Under the pieces are notes generated by a model. The model saw only the letters and a list, made by a program, of their open reading frames with translations, did no database searches and was not told the DNA's origin. Of a stretch of 64,000 nucleotides of DNA, positions 33,584 to 41,953 are shown piece by piece (position 1 is the first letter of the stretch; the number at the start of each line of letters is the position of its first letter). The stretch lies in contig NZ_CP046509.1 in NCBI RefSeq assembly GCF_009738185.1, positions 3,165,501-3,229,500 of the forward strand, in the 5' to 3' direction. The DNA comes from Erwinia sorbitola (lineage in GTDB: Bacteria; Pseudomonadota; Gammaproteobacteria; Enterobacterales; Enterobacteriaceae). The translations under genes and the position numbers were made by a program.

Positions 33584-34060
33584 ATGAAACTAGTAAGTGA
33601 CAACTTCAACAACGGCGATAAATTGCCGGAGCGCCAGGTACTGAATGCCATGGGTTACCATGGTGACAATTTGTCGCCGCATCTGGCCTGGGACGATGTG
33701 CCCGCTGGAACGAAAAGTTTTGTGGTGACCTGTTATGACCCTGATGCTCCTACCGGTTCTGGCTGGTGGCACTGGGTGGTGGCTAACTTACCTGCGGATA
33801 CCCGAGAGCTTGCAGAGGGTGCCGGCTCCGGTAAGGCTGACCTGCCAGCAGGATCGTTACAGACGCGTACTGACTTTGGCAGTGCTGGCTATGGCGGCGC
33901 TGCGCCACCTGAAGGCGAATCACACCGCTACATCTTCACGGTGCATGCTCTTGACGTTGAAACACTGGACGTTGATGAGAATGCCAGCGGTGCACTGGTT
34001 GGTTTTAACGTGCATTTCCATTCGCTGGGCAATGCATCAATTACGGCGATGTACTCTTAA
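33584..34060 (+). CDS. ybhB: YbhB, PEBP/RKIP family protein
   Basis: A 158-aa cytosolic phosphatidylethanolamine-binding-like protein, the length of E. coli YbhB. The anion-binding pocket signatures are VTCYDPDAPTGSGWWHWVVANLP and a GYGGAAPP.GESHRYIFTVHAL block. The biological role in bacteria is unclear; relatives have been linked to kinase or protease modulation. AAAGGAG is placed well before the ATG at 33584. Its immediate upstream region is the ERIC-like array. Confidence 0.9.
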   Translation: MKLVSDNFNNGDKLPERQVLNAMGYHGDNLSPHLAWDDVPAGTKSFVVTCYDPDAPTGSGWWHWVVANLPADTRELAEGAGSGKADLPAGSLQTRTDFGSAGYGGAAPPEGESHRYIFTVHALDVETLDVDENASGALVGFNVHFHSLGNASITAMYS

Positions 34061-34306
34061 TTCGCCTGGTATACTGCGTTTTCACGGGCAGGGCACAATC
34101 AGCGCCCTGCTCTTTTATCGGGGCAGTTGCTGGGTGTGGTTTCATATCATCAAAACAGAGACGATCGTATTTCCCTTCTGATTTATACCCATCATCGCAA
34201 TCCCATACTATTACCGTATAGCTGCCGTTTTCATTAAGGCTGGTAAAAAAAAGGTCGACCTGATTTCAGGCCAACCTTGTTATTAATCTCTATTATTCAG
34301 GCAAGA

Positions 34307-35299
34307 TTAATCCAGCTGATGTACCACCACCCACATCGGGCCCTGGCCTACCGCATAGCGCGCCAGCGGCTGAAGCAGACCACGTTCGGCGGTGATTTTA
34401 TACACCTCGATATGGTGGGACTTCTGCCCGGCTGCGATCAGATACTGACCGCTGTTATCGATATTAAAGCCGCGTGGCTGGGTTTCCGTTGGCTGATGGC
34501 CTTCAACGGTCAAGGTTGCACCATCGGCGCTGATGCTGAACGCGGTAATGATACTGGCAGTGCGGTCGCAGCTATAGAGATGACGCCCATCCGGAGTGAT
34601 ATGAATATCGGCCGCCCAGCGAGTATCGCTGAAACCTTCCGGCATCATATCCACGCTTTGTACTTTCTCAACATCGCCGGTGGTTAAATCCCACACGTCC
34701 ACGGTACTGTCCAGCTCATTCACGCAGTAAACATAACGCTGGTTCGGGTGGAATGCCATATGGCGCGGCCCGGCACCCGCAGTGGTTTTCAGCTCCGGCT
34801 GCGCACATGGCGTCAGTTCACCGCTGTCCGACAGGCTGAACAGTGCAATACGATCCTGCTTAAGGGCAGGAACAAACAGCGTCTGATTGGTCAGGTCAAT
34901 ATTAGCGGAGTGGCAGCCATCCAGACCTTTTACAATCTGTGTTGGCGCACCCGGCAGGCCATCAGCACCAATCGGGCTGACGCTGACGAAAGCATCGTTG
35001 TAAGAACCAACAAAGATAAAACGACCCAGACGGTCGGTAGAGATATGTGTCGGGCTACCGGTAAGAGGCGCATGACCCGCTTCTTTCAGTTTACCTTCAG
35101 CATCAATGCGGTAAGCAACTACGCGGAAATCCGGGCGCACCCCCACATACAGAAACTTTTTGTCCGGGCTAACCACCATGGGCTGCACCTGGCCAGGCGC
35201 ATCCACTACCTGTAGCAGTGTCAGTGCGCCGTCATGATTCAGCTGCCAGGCGTGAATCTGATGGCTCTCAGGGCTGGCGGTATAAACAACTTGTTTCAT
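34307..35299 (-). CDS. pgl: 6-phosphogluconolactonase (YbhE type)
   Basis: A 330-aa seven-bladed beta-propeller lactonase of the oxidative pentose phosphate pathway. Repeated propeller strands such as VVSPDKKFLYVGVRP, ISTDRLGRFIFVGSYNDAFVSV, HMAFHPNQRYVYCVNELDSTVDVWDL and HITPDGRHLYSCDRTASIITAFSI match E. coli Pgl (331 aa). It is divergent from ybhA with about 100 bp between, as in E. coli. The gap 34061-34306 before it carries no gene. Confidence 0.94.
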   Translation of the reverse strand: MKQVVYTASPESHQIHAWQLNHDGALTLLQVVDAPGQVQPMVVSPDKKFLYVGVRPDFRVVAYRIDAEGKLKEAGHAPLTGSPTHISTDRLGRFIFVGSYNDAFVSVSPIGADGLPGAPTQIVKGLDGCHSANIDLTNQTLFVPALKQDRIALFSLSDSGELTPCAQPELKTTAGAGPRHMAFHPNQRYVYCVNELDSTVDVWDLTTGDVEKVQSVDMMPEGFSDTRWAADIHITPDGRHLYSCDRTASIITAFSISADGATLTVEGHQPTETQPRGFNIDNSGQYLIAAGQKSHHIEVYKITAERGLLQPLARYAVGQGPMWVVVHQLD

Positions 35300-35400
35300 G
35301 AATGCTCCTTGTTCTGAACGGGAAATCGGTTGACGTGCATATTGTGGCTGGCGTCACAGGGTGTACACTTACTGGCTTCTTTTAAGCCATGGGAATTGTT

Positions 35401-36231
35401 ATGAGCTATCGCATTATCGCCCTCGATCTGGACGGCACGCTGTTAACCCCTACCAAAACCATACTGCCAGAATCACTGGACGCGCTTCAAAAAGCGCAGC
35501 AGGCAGGCATAAAGATTCTGATTGTGACCGGTCGCCATCATGTAGCCATCCATCCTTTTTATCAGGCACTGGCGCTGGATACACCTGCAATTTGCTGTAA
35601 CGGCACTTACTTGTATGATTATCAGGCAAAAAAAGTCTTACAGAGTGATCCCTTGCCTAAAGAGCAGGCGCTGCGCGTAATTGAGATGCTCGACACAGCA
35701 GGAATTCACGGCCTGCTTTACGTCGATGATGCAATGCTGTACCAGGCCGAAACAGGCCATGTGACGCGCACCATCAACTGGGGTCTGACGCTGCCAGAAG
35801 CCCAGCGCCCAACATTTCTACATGTTGACAGCCTGGCAGACGCAGCAAGAAATGCGCACTCCATCTGGAAATTTGCTCTGTCTCATGCAGACACCGCTGC
35901 GCTGCAACAGTTCGCAGAAAAAGTCGAAGCGGAGATGGGACTGGCCTGTGAATGGTCCTGGCATGACCAGGTTGATATTGCTAAAGCGGGCAATAGCAAA
36001 GGCAAACGTCTGGCCGAGTGGGTTGAATCACAAGGTTTTTCTATGGAGCAGGTTATCGCGTTTGGTGATAATTTTAACGATCTAAGCATGTTGAAAAGTG
36101 CTGGATTAGGTGTGGCTATGGGAAATGCCGTTGAGGAAGTGAAAGCTTGTGCCGATTTGGTTATAAGTAATAATACCGAATCGGGAATTGCTGAAATAGT
36201 AAATAAATATTGCGTCAGCATTCCCACATAA
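35401..36231 (+). CDS. ybhA: YbhA, HAD-family (Cof-type) phosphatase, with a foreign-looking 3' end
   Basis: A 276-aa HAD IIB phosphatase; E. coli YbhA (272 aa) dephosphorylates pyridoxal phosphate. Motif I is ALDLDGTLLTPTK, motif II lies in ILIVTGRHH, the cap includes CCNGTYLYDY, the Lys motif is in the GNSKGKRL region, and motif IV is FGDNFNDLSML. From roughly 36025 to the stop the DNA becomes visibly AT-rich (AAGTAATAATACC..., AATAGTAAATAAATATTGC), unlike the first three quarters. A second, GC-rich copy of just this final quarter lies beyond the island at 39843-40042. The protein should still be functional because motif IV is complete. Confidence 0.88.
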   Translation: MSYRIIALDLDGTLLTPTKTILPESLDALQKAQQAGIKILIVTGRHHVAIHPFYQALALDTPAICCNGTYLYDYQAKKVLQSDPLPKEQALRVIEMLDTAGIHGLLYVDDAMLYQAETGHVTRTINWGLTLPEAQRPTFLHVDSLADAARNAHSIWKFALSHADTAALQQFAEKVEAEMGLACEWSWHDQVDIAKAGNSKGKRLAEWVESQGFSMEQVIAFGDNFNDLSMLKSAGLGVAMGNAVEEVKACADLVISNNTESGIAEIVNKYCVSIPT

Positions 36232-36260
36232 AAAACGGACTATTCCAGGTTAAGTTATAA

Positions 36261-36285
36261 CGGCTCAACTCGTTGATCTGAGCCG
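36261..36285 (+). terminator. Hairpin after ybhA
   Basis: CGGCTCA and TGAGCCG pair around an 11-nt loop, 29 bp after the ybhA stop. Only a short AT tract follows, so termination is tentative. Confidence 0.45.
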
Positions 36286-36603
36286 ATATTAATTAACCAT
36301 CATAAACTCGCATTAGAAAGATTTTTCTTCTAATCTGATAATTCCCAAGCCATTGAATAATTTCTAAAGAGATGTATATCCCCACAAGGTTTAATAAGAA
36401 AAACCCACGTGGGGCTTCCTTCGCTTTCAGCAGCCATAACCAATTGTATTTACACGCCTCTTCACACATGGCTAATATACGTTTCAGGCCATCTGATTAA
36501 GTTAGAAAAACCCCAGTAAAATTTAATTAAAGCATGCGATTATAAAGCTATTAAAAAAGCCGCTTTCGCGACGTCTGTGAAGTTGTTGTTATATATCAGA
36601 GGA
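36286..36603. other. AT-rich gap at the left side of the accessory island
   Basis: I see no gene here. The stretch holds an ATTAGAA/TTCTAAT inverted repeat (36312-36334) and two minus-strand terminator-like stems. These are AAGCCC-CACGT-GGGTTT with following Ts (about 36400-36418) and GTCGC-GAAA-GCGGC-TTTTTTA (about 36552-36571). The latter is well placed to end the leftward immunity/effector transcript. Confidence 0.5.
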
Positions 36604-37134
36604 TTAAAGAAGATCTATTGGTTCAAGTCCTCTTTTAACTCGGTCTTGGTTATATAAGTCCCCTCGATGTAAATTTGCACTTCTGTAAATATCATCGACA
36701 GATAACCATATATCATCAACAGATTCAGAGAGGCGGAATCCGACTGAAATAAGTAACTTTCTATTCTTTGAAAATTCGTCATAATCACATGAAACAGCAA
36801 TGTAATCAGGGATAGAGTTTGCAACAATAGAATACTGCCCCTCCGTATCTAATCGCACTATTGGTGCTTGGCTTAATGTAGTATTTTCAGGCCCACGCCA
36901 TAGCCCAACATATCCTTCAACGTCTCGACCAATCCAGCTAATTAAATCATTAGTTTCTTTCATCGCTTTAATATTTGCTAATATATCAGGATCAGCCAAA
37001 TCTCGTTCATTAAGATAACTAAAATCAGAAGGTTCATCCCAAACAGGATCATCAACAAACTCCAGATCCAAATAATTGATCAATTCTTTTAACTTATCCA
37101 TGTTGTTACGTAAACGATTTATATCCGGTGTCAT
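36604..37134 (-). CDS. SUKH (SMI1/KNR4)-like probable immunity protein
   Basis: A 176-aa cytosolic acidic protein. WIGRDVEGYVGLWRGPEN followed by APIVRLDTEGQYSIVANSIPDYIAVSCD resembles the core of the SUKH superfamily (a conserved G.....G.W, then a strand-rich 'DTEGQY.....L..FL' segment). SUKH proteins are common immunity proteins against nuclease toxins and often occur as arrays of orphan antidotes. The codon use is AT-rich like the rest of the island. I choose ATG 37134; 30 preceding codons form a hydrophobic, low-complexity stretch. It lies 112 bp downstream of the DUF6392-like gene on the same strand. The partner toxin is unproven. Confidence 0.6.
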   Translation of the reverse strand: MTPDINRLRNNMDKLKELINYLDLEFVDDPVWDEPSDFSYLNERDLADPDILANIKAMKETNDLISWIGRDVEGYVGLWRGPENTTLSQAPIVRLDTEGQYSIVANSIPDYIAVSCDYDEFSKNRKLLISVGFRLSESVDDIWLSVDDIYRSANLHRGDLYNQDRVKRGLEPIDLL

Positions 37135-37245
37135 TTTCTTCTCTCTGATTATTAATATTTCCAAATCAATCTTAAATATTTCAACCATTATATATATGTT
37201 TAATATAATGATTGAAGCGCCCACTTAAAGAACGTCTATTTTTTA

Positions 37246-37713
37246 CTACCAACGAAGTTCGGATGTCGGCAAAAATGTTAATTTTTCAACCATCTCATTT
37301 TCGTCATATCGAATTTGTAAGGTTATAGGGATATGAAAGCCTTCAAGAGAGTATCTTTCCGTCATGCCAAATGATAATCCCGCAACTACCTTTGGGGGCA
37401 GGATTTTATCAGGCTCGGAAAGAGTTTCATGGACCCAATCGCGAGACATTTTCTCTTCTAATGGTGAGGGCAATTCGTTTGGGAATACCCAATTTTTAGC
37501 CTTACTATTCTGAATTCGTAATGTTACCTCTTTCAGAACTTGACCTTCGCGAGCGAATGATAAAAAGACTCCCTCCTTTGCCAAATCCAGGCTTATTACA
37601 GGAGAGCCAGGAGCCCCTTGAGGTTTTGTTTGATATGTTATTAATCCAGTTTTAACAAGATCAGGATAAGCCTTCCCAAGGCTACGAATCAATGTTTCTA
37701 CGTGTATAGTCAT
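37246..37713 (-). CDS. DUF6392-like protein, probable cognate immunity to the PAAR/pyocin effector
   Basis: A 155-aa protein starting MTIHVETLIRSLGKAYPDLVKTGLI, with TKPQGAPGSPVISLDLAKEGVFLSF and FHIPITLQIRYDENEMVEKLTFLP. This resembles the family annotated DUF6392, which I recall next to S-type pyocin/colicin-like toxin genes (recollection, not searched). Its ATG overlaps the effector stop by four bases, the tight toxin-then-antidote coupling expected of a cognate immunity gene. It has no signal peptide, so it would protect the cytoplasm, consistent with a nuclease toxin. Binding to the effector is inferred. Confidence 0.65.
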   Translation of the reverse strand: MTIHVETLIRSLGKAYPDLVKTGLITYQTKPQGAPGSPVISLDLAKEGVFLSFAREGQVLKEVTLRIQNSKAKNWVFPNELPSPLEEKMSRDWVHETLSEPDKILPPKVVAGLSFGMTERYSLEGFHIPITLQIRYDENEMVEKLTFLPTSELRW

Positions 37714-39422
37714 TTTTTGTATAACCCCATGCTCTCGTTCAATTGGTGCATTTTCTCTCTGGCAGCTTCTAGTTGCTCCTCAGTCACACCATGTTCTTTC
37801 AATGCTGGTTTAATTGTATCTAAGTTTCTATTTACAGCAAATTTCAAGCCTTGAGCATCGCGAATTACTTGCTGGCGATCATTTCTACCGCCAAATGTTT
37901 CACTAATTTTTCTATGGACTTCTTTAGGAACAACGATCGCGGCTACTCGACTTGTAAGAATTTTAATATCATCATTATCCAGATCGGGATAATTAAGCCG
38001 ATAAAATTCCTCCACAGCAGCCCTCGAAGGCATATGATCAGCCTCATACTTGCCCTGCCGTGAACGCCCTTTAAAATCACTATAAAGCTTAACTTCCAAC
38101 AACTCGACCGGGGACTTACTGAGGTAGATGTAGATCGGCGGATGTATATTCCCCGGAAACACCAGAATGTAATCCCGAAAATCCTTTTCTTCCGGCACAG
38201 GCGTTGTGGTGATAGTTACGCCCTGAATATCGGGATGTTCAAGCCCCGGAATCGTTACAGTACCCGCTTGTGGACTGTTGTTACCTGTATTCCAGCTATC
38301 TTGCGATCCCGGCGTGCTTGCTGGTGTCCAGGTAATTAATGGCTTATTGCTTCGCTCATCGCCCCAAAATTCATAGCTACCGTCCATTTGCTTTTCAAGC
38401 AGTCGGACACGTACTTGATCGCGTCCACTGGCAGCACTTGTATGATAGCCAACAGCTCTCAATCGCCCGGTTTCATCGTCGGTAATCCAGTTATAGCGTA
38501 CCCGGGTTGGTACGGTTCCCTTGCTGTGAGCGACTTCCAGTAACTTTTCAGGGGTTAGCAGATCGCTCTTGTCGCCCTTGAGTTTTGACTGAGCAATCGC
38601 CCCCATAACAACAAACGGCAAATTCATCGCAAGCGAACCGCTCCAGACTCCCGGGCCTGAAAGGTGTTTCATCGTATGGGTAAGGGCTTTGGCTGCGTCC
38701 TGATTCGCTTTTGCTGTAGCACCTCCCGCTGCTGCTGCCATTCCAGCTTCTGCTGAACCGCCCATAACAACCGGAGGCGGGGGAAGTGGCATTGCTTCAG
38801 CTTCACCAAAGAAGAAACCTGTTACTTTATCGAAAAGTGATTTTTTCTTCGGTGGCTCTGGTGGCGGCGGTGAAGTTTTCTTCTTCTTCGCGGCCTGGGC
38901 GTGCTGTTCTGGCTCAGGGGCTGGCTGCGATGGTCTGGACTGATAGAAACTCATCTCACCAACGTTGTCCTGTGGCTCGTCTTCTGTTCCAGCATCAGTA
39001 TTACCCGTACCGCGAAGTGCTGATTTAGCAAAAACAGGTACAACAGCCGTTGCCACCAGGCTTGCTATAGCAGGAACAATATTTTTATTATTACCCGATG
39101 AGCTACCTGAAGTCCTGCTTCCCTCACTACGTGATTCATATTTCATAGCAGGGAATTTCGCAACGATGAATTTCGCCTGGCAAGGGCAGCTACTAAAGCT
39201 ATCAAGCGTTCCTGCTATCAGCTTTATAGAATTACCCTCAGTATCTTTCATGAAGCTAATCCCGCCAATAATCCTGTATATGCCTTCATGTTTTCCACAA
39301 GTTACAGGATCGCCCATCCGCGCAACAGGTCGTGAATGAGATCTACGATTAGGATTCCCGCCAATAATCGTCCCTCCGCATGTGGTTTTATCGTTAAGGC
39401 AGAGGATGTATCCAATCGCCAT
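37710..39422 (-). CDS. PAAR-domain effector with S-type pyocin domain and putative nuclease C-terminus
   Basis: A 570-aa polymorphic toxin. Residues 1-90 form a PAAR-like tip with Cys/His pairs (TTCGG at 13-17, MGDPVTCGKH at 36-45, SCPC at 79-82), which caps the VgrG spike of a type VI secretion system. Residues 115-133 are hydrophobic. Residues 165-220 are a Pro/Lys-rich linker. Residues about 255-425 resemble the S-type pyocin domain (MNLPFVVMGAIAQSKL, VPTRVRYNW, AVGYHTSAASGRDQVRVR). The C-terminal 140 residues carry EADHMPS (Asp462-His463) and PKEVHRKISETFGGRN (His503), suggesting an HNH-like metal nuclease. ATG 39422 has GGAGG upstream. No T6SS structural genes are in the window. Confidence 0.82.
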   Translation of the reverse strand: MAIGYILCLNDKTTCGGTIIGGNPNRRSHSRPVARMGDPVTCGKHEGIYRIIGGISFMKDTEGNSIKLIAGTLDSFSSCPCQAKFIVAKFPAMKYESRSEGSRTSGSSSGNNKNIVPAIASLVATAVVPVFAKSALRGTGNTDAGTEDEPQDNVGEMSFYQSRPSQPAPEPEQHAQAAKKKKTSPPPPEPPKKKSLFDKVTGFFFGEAEAMPLPPPPVVMGGSAEAGMAAAAGGATAKANQDAAKALTHTMKHLSGPGVWSGSLAMNLPFVVMGAIAQSKLKGDKSDLLTPEKLLEVAHSKGTVPTRVRYNWITDDETGRLRAVGYHTSAASGRDQVRVRLLEKQMDGSYEFWGDERSNKPLITWTPASTPGSQDSWNTGNNSPQAGTVTIPGLEHPDIQGVTITTTPVPEEKDFRDYILVFPGNIHPPIYIYLSKSPVELLEVKLYSDFKGRSRQGKYEADHMPSRAAVEEFYRLNYPDLDNDDIKILTSRVAAIVVPKEVHRKISETFGGRNDRQQVIRDAQGLKFAVNRNLDTIKPALKEHGVTEEQLEAAREKMHQLNESMGLYKK

Positions 39423-39740
39423 GGCTATCCTTCCTCCCAAAAGCTGAACCCTTTTCCTTCAGAGGCCACAACGTACTGCCACATGTCTGTTTTTATAGCC
39501 ATACCAGCATTTATTCCTTACATCCATATAATATCGAAGGCTTCCCCTCATGAATCAAATTGATATAGTATGCATAATATTCAAGAATCGACTTAACTTA
39601 AATCAACATGGATACAAAAACACCACAAATAGCAAGTAAACTTATTCCAGGAAAAAGGACAATAAAAAAGGTCGCTTTCGCGGCCTTATATTTTATGCCA
39701 GTAAACACACTCATTGAGAGCGACTAAATACCATGTACGC
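39423..39740. other. AT-rich gap upstream of the effector gene
   Basis: No gene is seen. It should contain the effector promoter on the minus strand. Around 39664-39684 there is a minus-strand terminator-like stem (GGCCGC-GAAA-GCGACC-TTTTTTA), similar to the one at 36552-36571 beyond the immunity genes. It may stop leftward transcription coming from modABC. Confidence 0.45.
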
Positions 39741-39840
39741 TGGTTGACTGAATATAACAGTGAGCGACCTCATGAGTCCCTGAATAACCTGATGCCGGAA
39801 GAATACCGGCTGATGGCTGAGAAACCGGAAATTTCAACAA
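39741..39840 (+). mobile_element. IS3-family transposase remnant (C-terminal end of OrfB)
   Basis: From TGG at 39741 the plus strand reads WLTEYNSERPHESLNNLMPEEYRLMAEKPEIS before running into ybhA-like sequence. 'EYN..RPHE.L...TP.EYR' is the hallmark end of IS3-family DDE transposases. Upstream of 39741 no further transposase can be read, so this is a truncated relic and not a mobile copy. It abuts the stranded ybhA fragment, marking the right edge of the island. Confidence 0.8.
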
Positions 39841-39842
39841 GT

Positions 39843-40042
39843 GCGTGGCCGCTAACGGTTACCAGATGAGCGATGTTATCGCCTTTGGGGATAACTACAA
39901 TGACCTCAGCATGCTGGAAACCGTGGGCCTTGGCGTGGCAATGGGCAACGCCGATGAGGCGATTAAAGCACGGGCAAAACGTGTTATTGGCACCAATCTG
40001 GAACCCGGCATTGCAGAAATAATATACCGTGAAGTGCTGTAA
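39843..40042 (+). pseudogene. ybhA: Stranded 3' fragment of ybhA
   Basis: About 66 codons (VAANGYQMSDVIAFGDNYNDLSML...RAKRVIGTNLEPGIAEIIYREVL) match the last quarter of YbhA, including HAD motif IV. They have GC-rich native codon use and stop one base from the modC stop, where ybhA ends in E. coli. The 5' three quarters are missing; the break corresponds to the place where the intact ybhA at 35401-36231 turns AT-rich. This looks like the original 3' end, displaced when the island entered. No start or RBS is evident, so it is not expected to be expressed as protein. Confidence 0.85.
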
Positions 40043-41101
40043 TCAGGTGGTGATCGATACGCTTTTGATTTGAGCAAATAACCACATATTCGGCTTTATC
40101 ATCAGCTCATCGCGGGCCCAGGGCGTTATACGCGCCCACAGCTCGCTTTGCCCCACCAGCAGCTTCACTTCCACCTGATTGTCGATCTCCAGCAGTTCAG
40201 ATACCTGAGCCGGAATAACGTTACGGATGCTGCTGTTAACCGGCGGCTTCAGCACCAGCGATACGTCCGCCGCCTGAATACGGATACGTAGCGGTGTACC
40301 CTGCGGCAAATCTACCCGGTTTACCCAGATATGCTGATCGCCAAGGGAGAGCGCCGTCATCTGATAATGGGGATGCTGCTCCAGCACCTGAACGCGCAAA
40401 ATACTGCTCTGGTCACTACGCGGCAGCCAGGGGCGCATGGCGCTGCTGGCCCAGACTCTCTCCAGCGCACCAAAAGCCTTCACTTTCCCCTGATCGAGCA
40501 CCATCACGTTATCCGCCAGATGCAGCAGTTCATCCAGGCTGTGGCTGACATAGAGGATCGGCGTTGCCACCTGGCGCGCCAGGGTTTGCAGCCAGGCAAG
40601 CAGCTCACGCTTGCGCGGCAGATCAAGCGAGGCCAGCGGTTCATCCATCAGCAAAATATCCGGCGCAGTCAGCAGCGCCCGGCCAATAGCTACCCGCTGT
40701 TTTTCACCGCCGGAAAGCGACCAGGGAAAACGATCAAGTAGCGATTCCAGCCCCAGCAGCTGCACCAGAGTATCAAACTGCGGCCGCATACTTTTCGCCA
40801 TACCGTATTCCAGATTGCCGCGCACCCGGTAATGCGGGAACAGCCGCGCATCCTGAAATACATAGCCAATACGCCGCAGTTCCGGCGGCAGCCAGATTCC
40901 CGTTGCGGTATCACTAAGCACGCGCTCTTTAAGCGTAATGCTGCCCTGCTGAGGCACACTCAGCCCGCCGATCGCATTGATCAGCGAGGTTTTCCCGGCA
41001 CCAGAAACGCCAAAAATTGCCGTGACGCCGCTGGCAGGTATATTGGCCTTCACTGTCAGGGTATGGTCGCCCTGCTGTTGGGTAAAATCGAGAATCAGCA
41101 T
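40043..41101 (-). CDS. modC: Molybdate ABC transporter ATP-binding protein ModC
   Basis: A 352-aa ATPase, the same length as E. coli ModC. Walker A is GVSGAGKTSLINAIGG, the signature is WSLSGGEKQRVAIGRALL, Walker B is ILLMDEPLASLDLPRK and the H-loop is LYVSHSLDELL. A C-terminal Mop-type domain (IRNVIPAQVSELLEIDNQVEVKLLVG) binds oxyanion for feedback control. The start ATG overlaps the modB stop by one base. Confidence 0.96.
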   Translation of the reverse strand: MLILDFTQQQGDHTLTVKANIPASGVTAIFGVSGAGKTSLINAIGGLSVPQQGSITLKERVLSDTATGIWLPPELRRIGYVFQDARLFPHYRVRGNLEYGMAKSMRPQFDTLVQLLGLESLLDRFPWSLSGGEKQRVAIGRALLTAPDILLMDEPLASLDLPRKRELLAWLQTLARQVATPILYVSHSLDELLHLADNVMVLDQGKVKAFGALERVWASSAMRPWLPRSDQSSILRVQVLEQHPHYQMTALSLGDQHIWVNRVDLPQGTPLRIRIQAADVSLVLKPPVNSSIRNVIPAQVSELLEIDNQVEVKLLVGQSELWARITPWARDELMIKPNMWLFAQIKSVSITT

Positions 41102-41790
41102 CAGAAACCTAAACGCTTACGACCCCAGCGGGTCAACCATTCGGAAAGGAGCAGAGAAACCAGCGCCAGCAGGATGGCAATCACGCATAAGCGCGCGGTC
41201 GCCCCTTCTGCCCCCGGCGTTTCAATCAGCGTATACATCGCTGAAGGTAGCGTTCGGGTCTCCCCCGGTATATTTGATACAAAGGTAATGGTCGCGCCGA
41301 ACTCCCCCAGCGATCGGGCAAAGCCCAGCACCGTGCCGGCAATTATTCCCGGCAGAGTCAGCGGCAGAGTAATGGTGAAAAATACCCGCCAGCGCCCCGC
41401 TCCAAGGGTTCGCGCCGCCTGCTCCAGTTTGGTATCCACCGCTTCCAGAGCGAGGCGAATTGCCCGCACCATCAACGGAAAGGCAATCACCGCCGAGGCG
41501 AGCGCCGCACCGCGCCAGCTAAAGGCAAAGCTGAAACCAAACCAGTCATAGAGATATTCGCCAATAAAACCGCGACGCCCGAAACCCAGCAGCAGCAAAT
41601 AGCCCACCACTACCGGCGGCAGCACCAGCGGCAGATGGATAATACTGTCGAGCAGGGTTTTTCCGGGAAACTGGCGGCGCACCAGCAGCCAGGCCACGAG
41701 GATCCCAAATGGCAGGCTACAGGCAACCGCAACCATGGATACTTTCAGGCTTAACGCCACCGCCTGCCATTCAGGGTCGCTTAAAAACAT
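41101..41790 (-). CDS. modB: Molybdate ABC transporter permease ModB
   Basis: A 229-aa inner-membrane permease with about five helices, equal to E. coli ModB in length. The EAA-type coupling loop reads LEQAARTLGAGRWRVFFTITLPLTLPGIIAG, and ARSLGEFGATITFVSNIPGETRTL follows. In E. coli modA and modB are nearly contiguous. Here 163 bp containing an ERIC-like element separates them. Confidence 0.95.
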   Translation of the reverse strand: MFLSDPEWQAVALSLKVSMVAVACSLPFGILVAWLLVRRQFPGKTLLDSIIHLPLVLPPVVVGYLLLLGFGRRGFIGEYLYDWFGFSFAFSWRGAALASAVIAFPLMVRAIRLALEAVDTKLEQAARTLGAGRWRVFFTITLPLTLPGIIAGTVLGFARSLGEFGATITFVSNIPGETRTLPSAMYTLIETPGAEGATARLCVIAILLALVSLLLSEWLTRWGRKRLGF

Positions 41791-41814
41791 GCTTTAACCT
41801 TTATCACCTTCGCT

Positions 41815-41905
41815 TGTTAAACTTCAGCTATATCAGCTGCATCAGCTGCGCCGACTCTCCCGGTCACTTACCTGAGTAAGTTCCCGGGGATCTCCTTATT
41901 TGCTG
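41815..41905 (-). repeat. ERIC-like element inside the mod operon
   Basis: On the minus strand the modA-modB gap reads CCCCGGGAACTTACTCAGGT then AAGTGACCGGGAG, followed by CGCAGCTGATGCAGCTG. The 17-base block CTTACTCAGGTAAGTGA is identical to the core of the tandem array at 33 kb. The inverted arms (CCCGG..ACTTAC / GTAAGT..CCGGG) would form a hairpin in the modA-modB mRNA. Ends are approximate. Confidence 0.75.
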
Positions 41906-41953
41906 CCCTGACGCCGTATTTGATTATTAGTGACGCCTGGCAGCAAACCGCAT

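Noticed and set aside
36494..39612. Inverted AT-rich motif TGATTAAGTTA (36494) and TGATTTAAGTTA (minus strand near 39596) as ends of a transposon carrying the effector module
   Set aside because: The match is short, gapped and AT-rich, with no target-site duplication or longer terminal repeat beside it.
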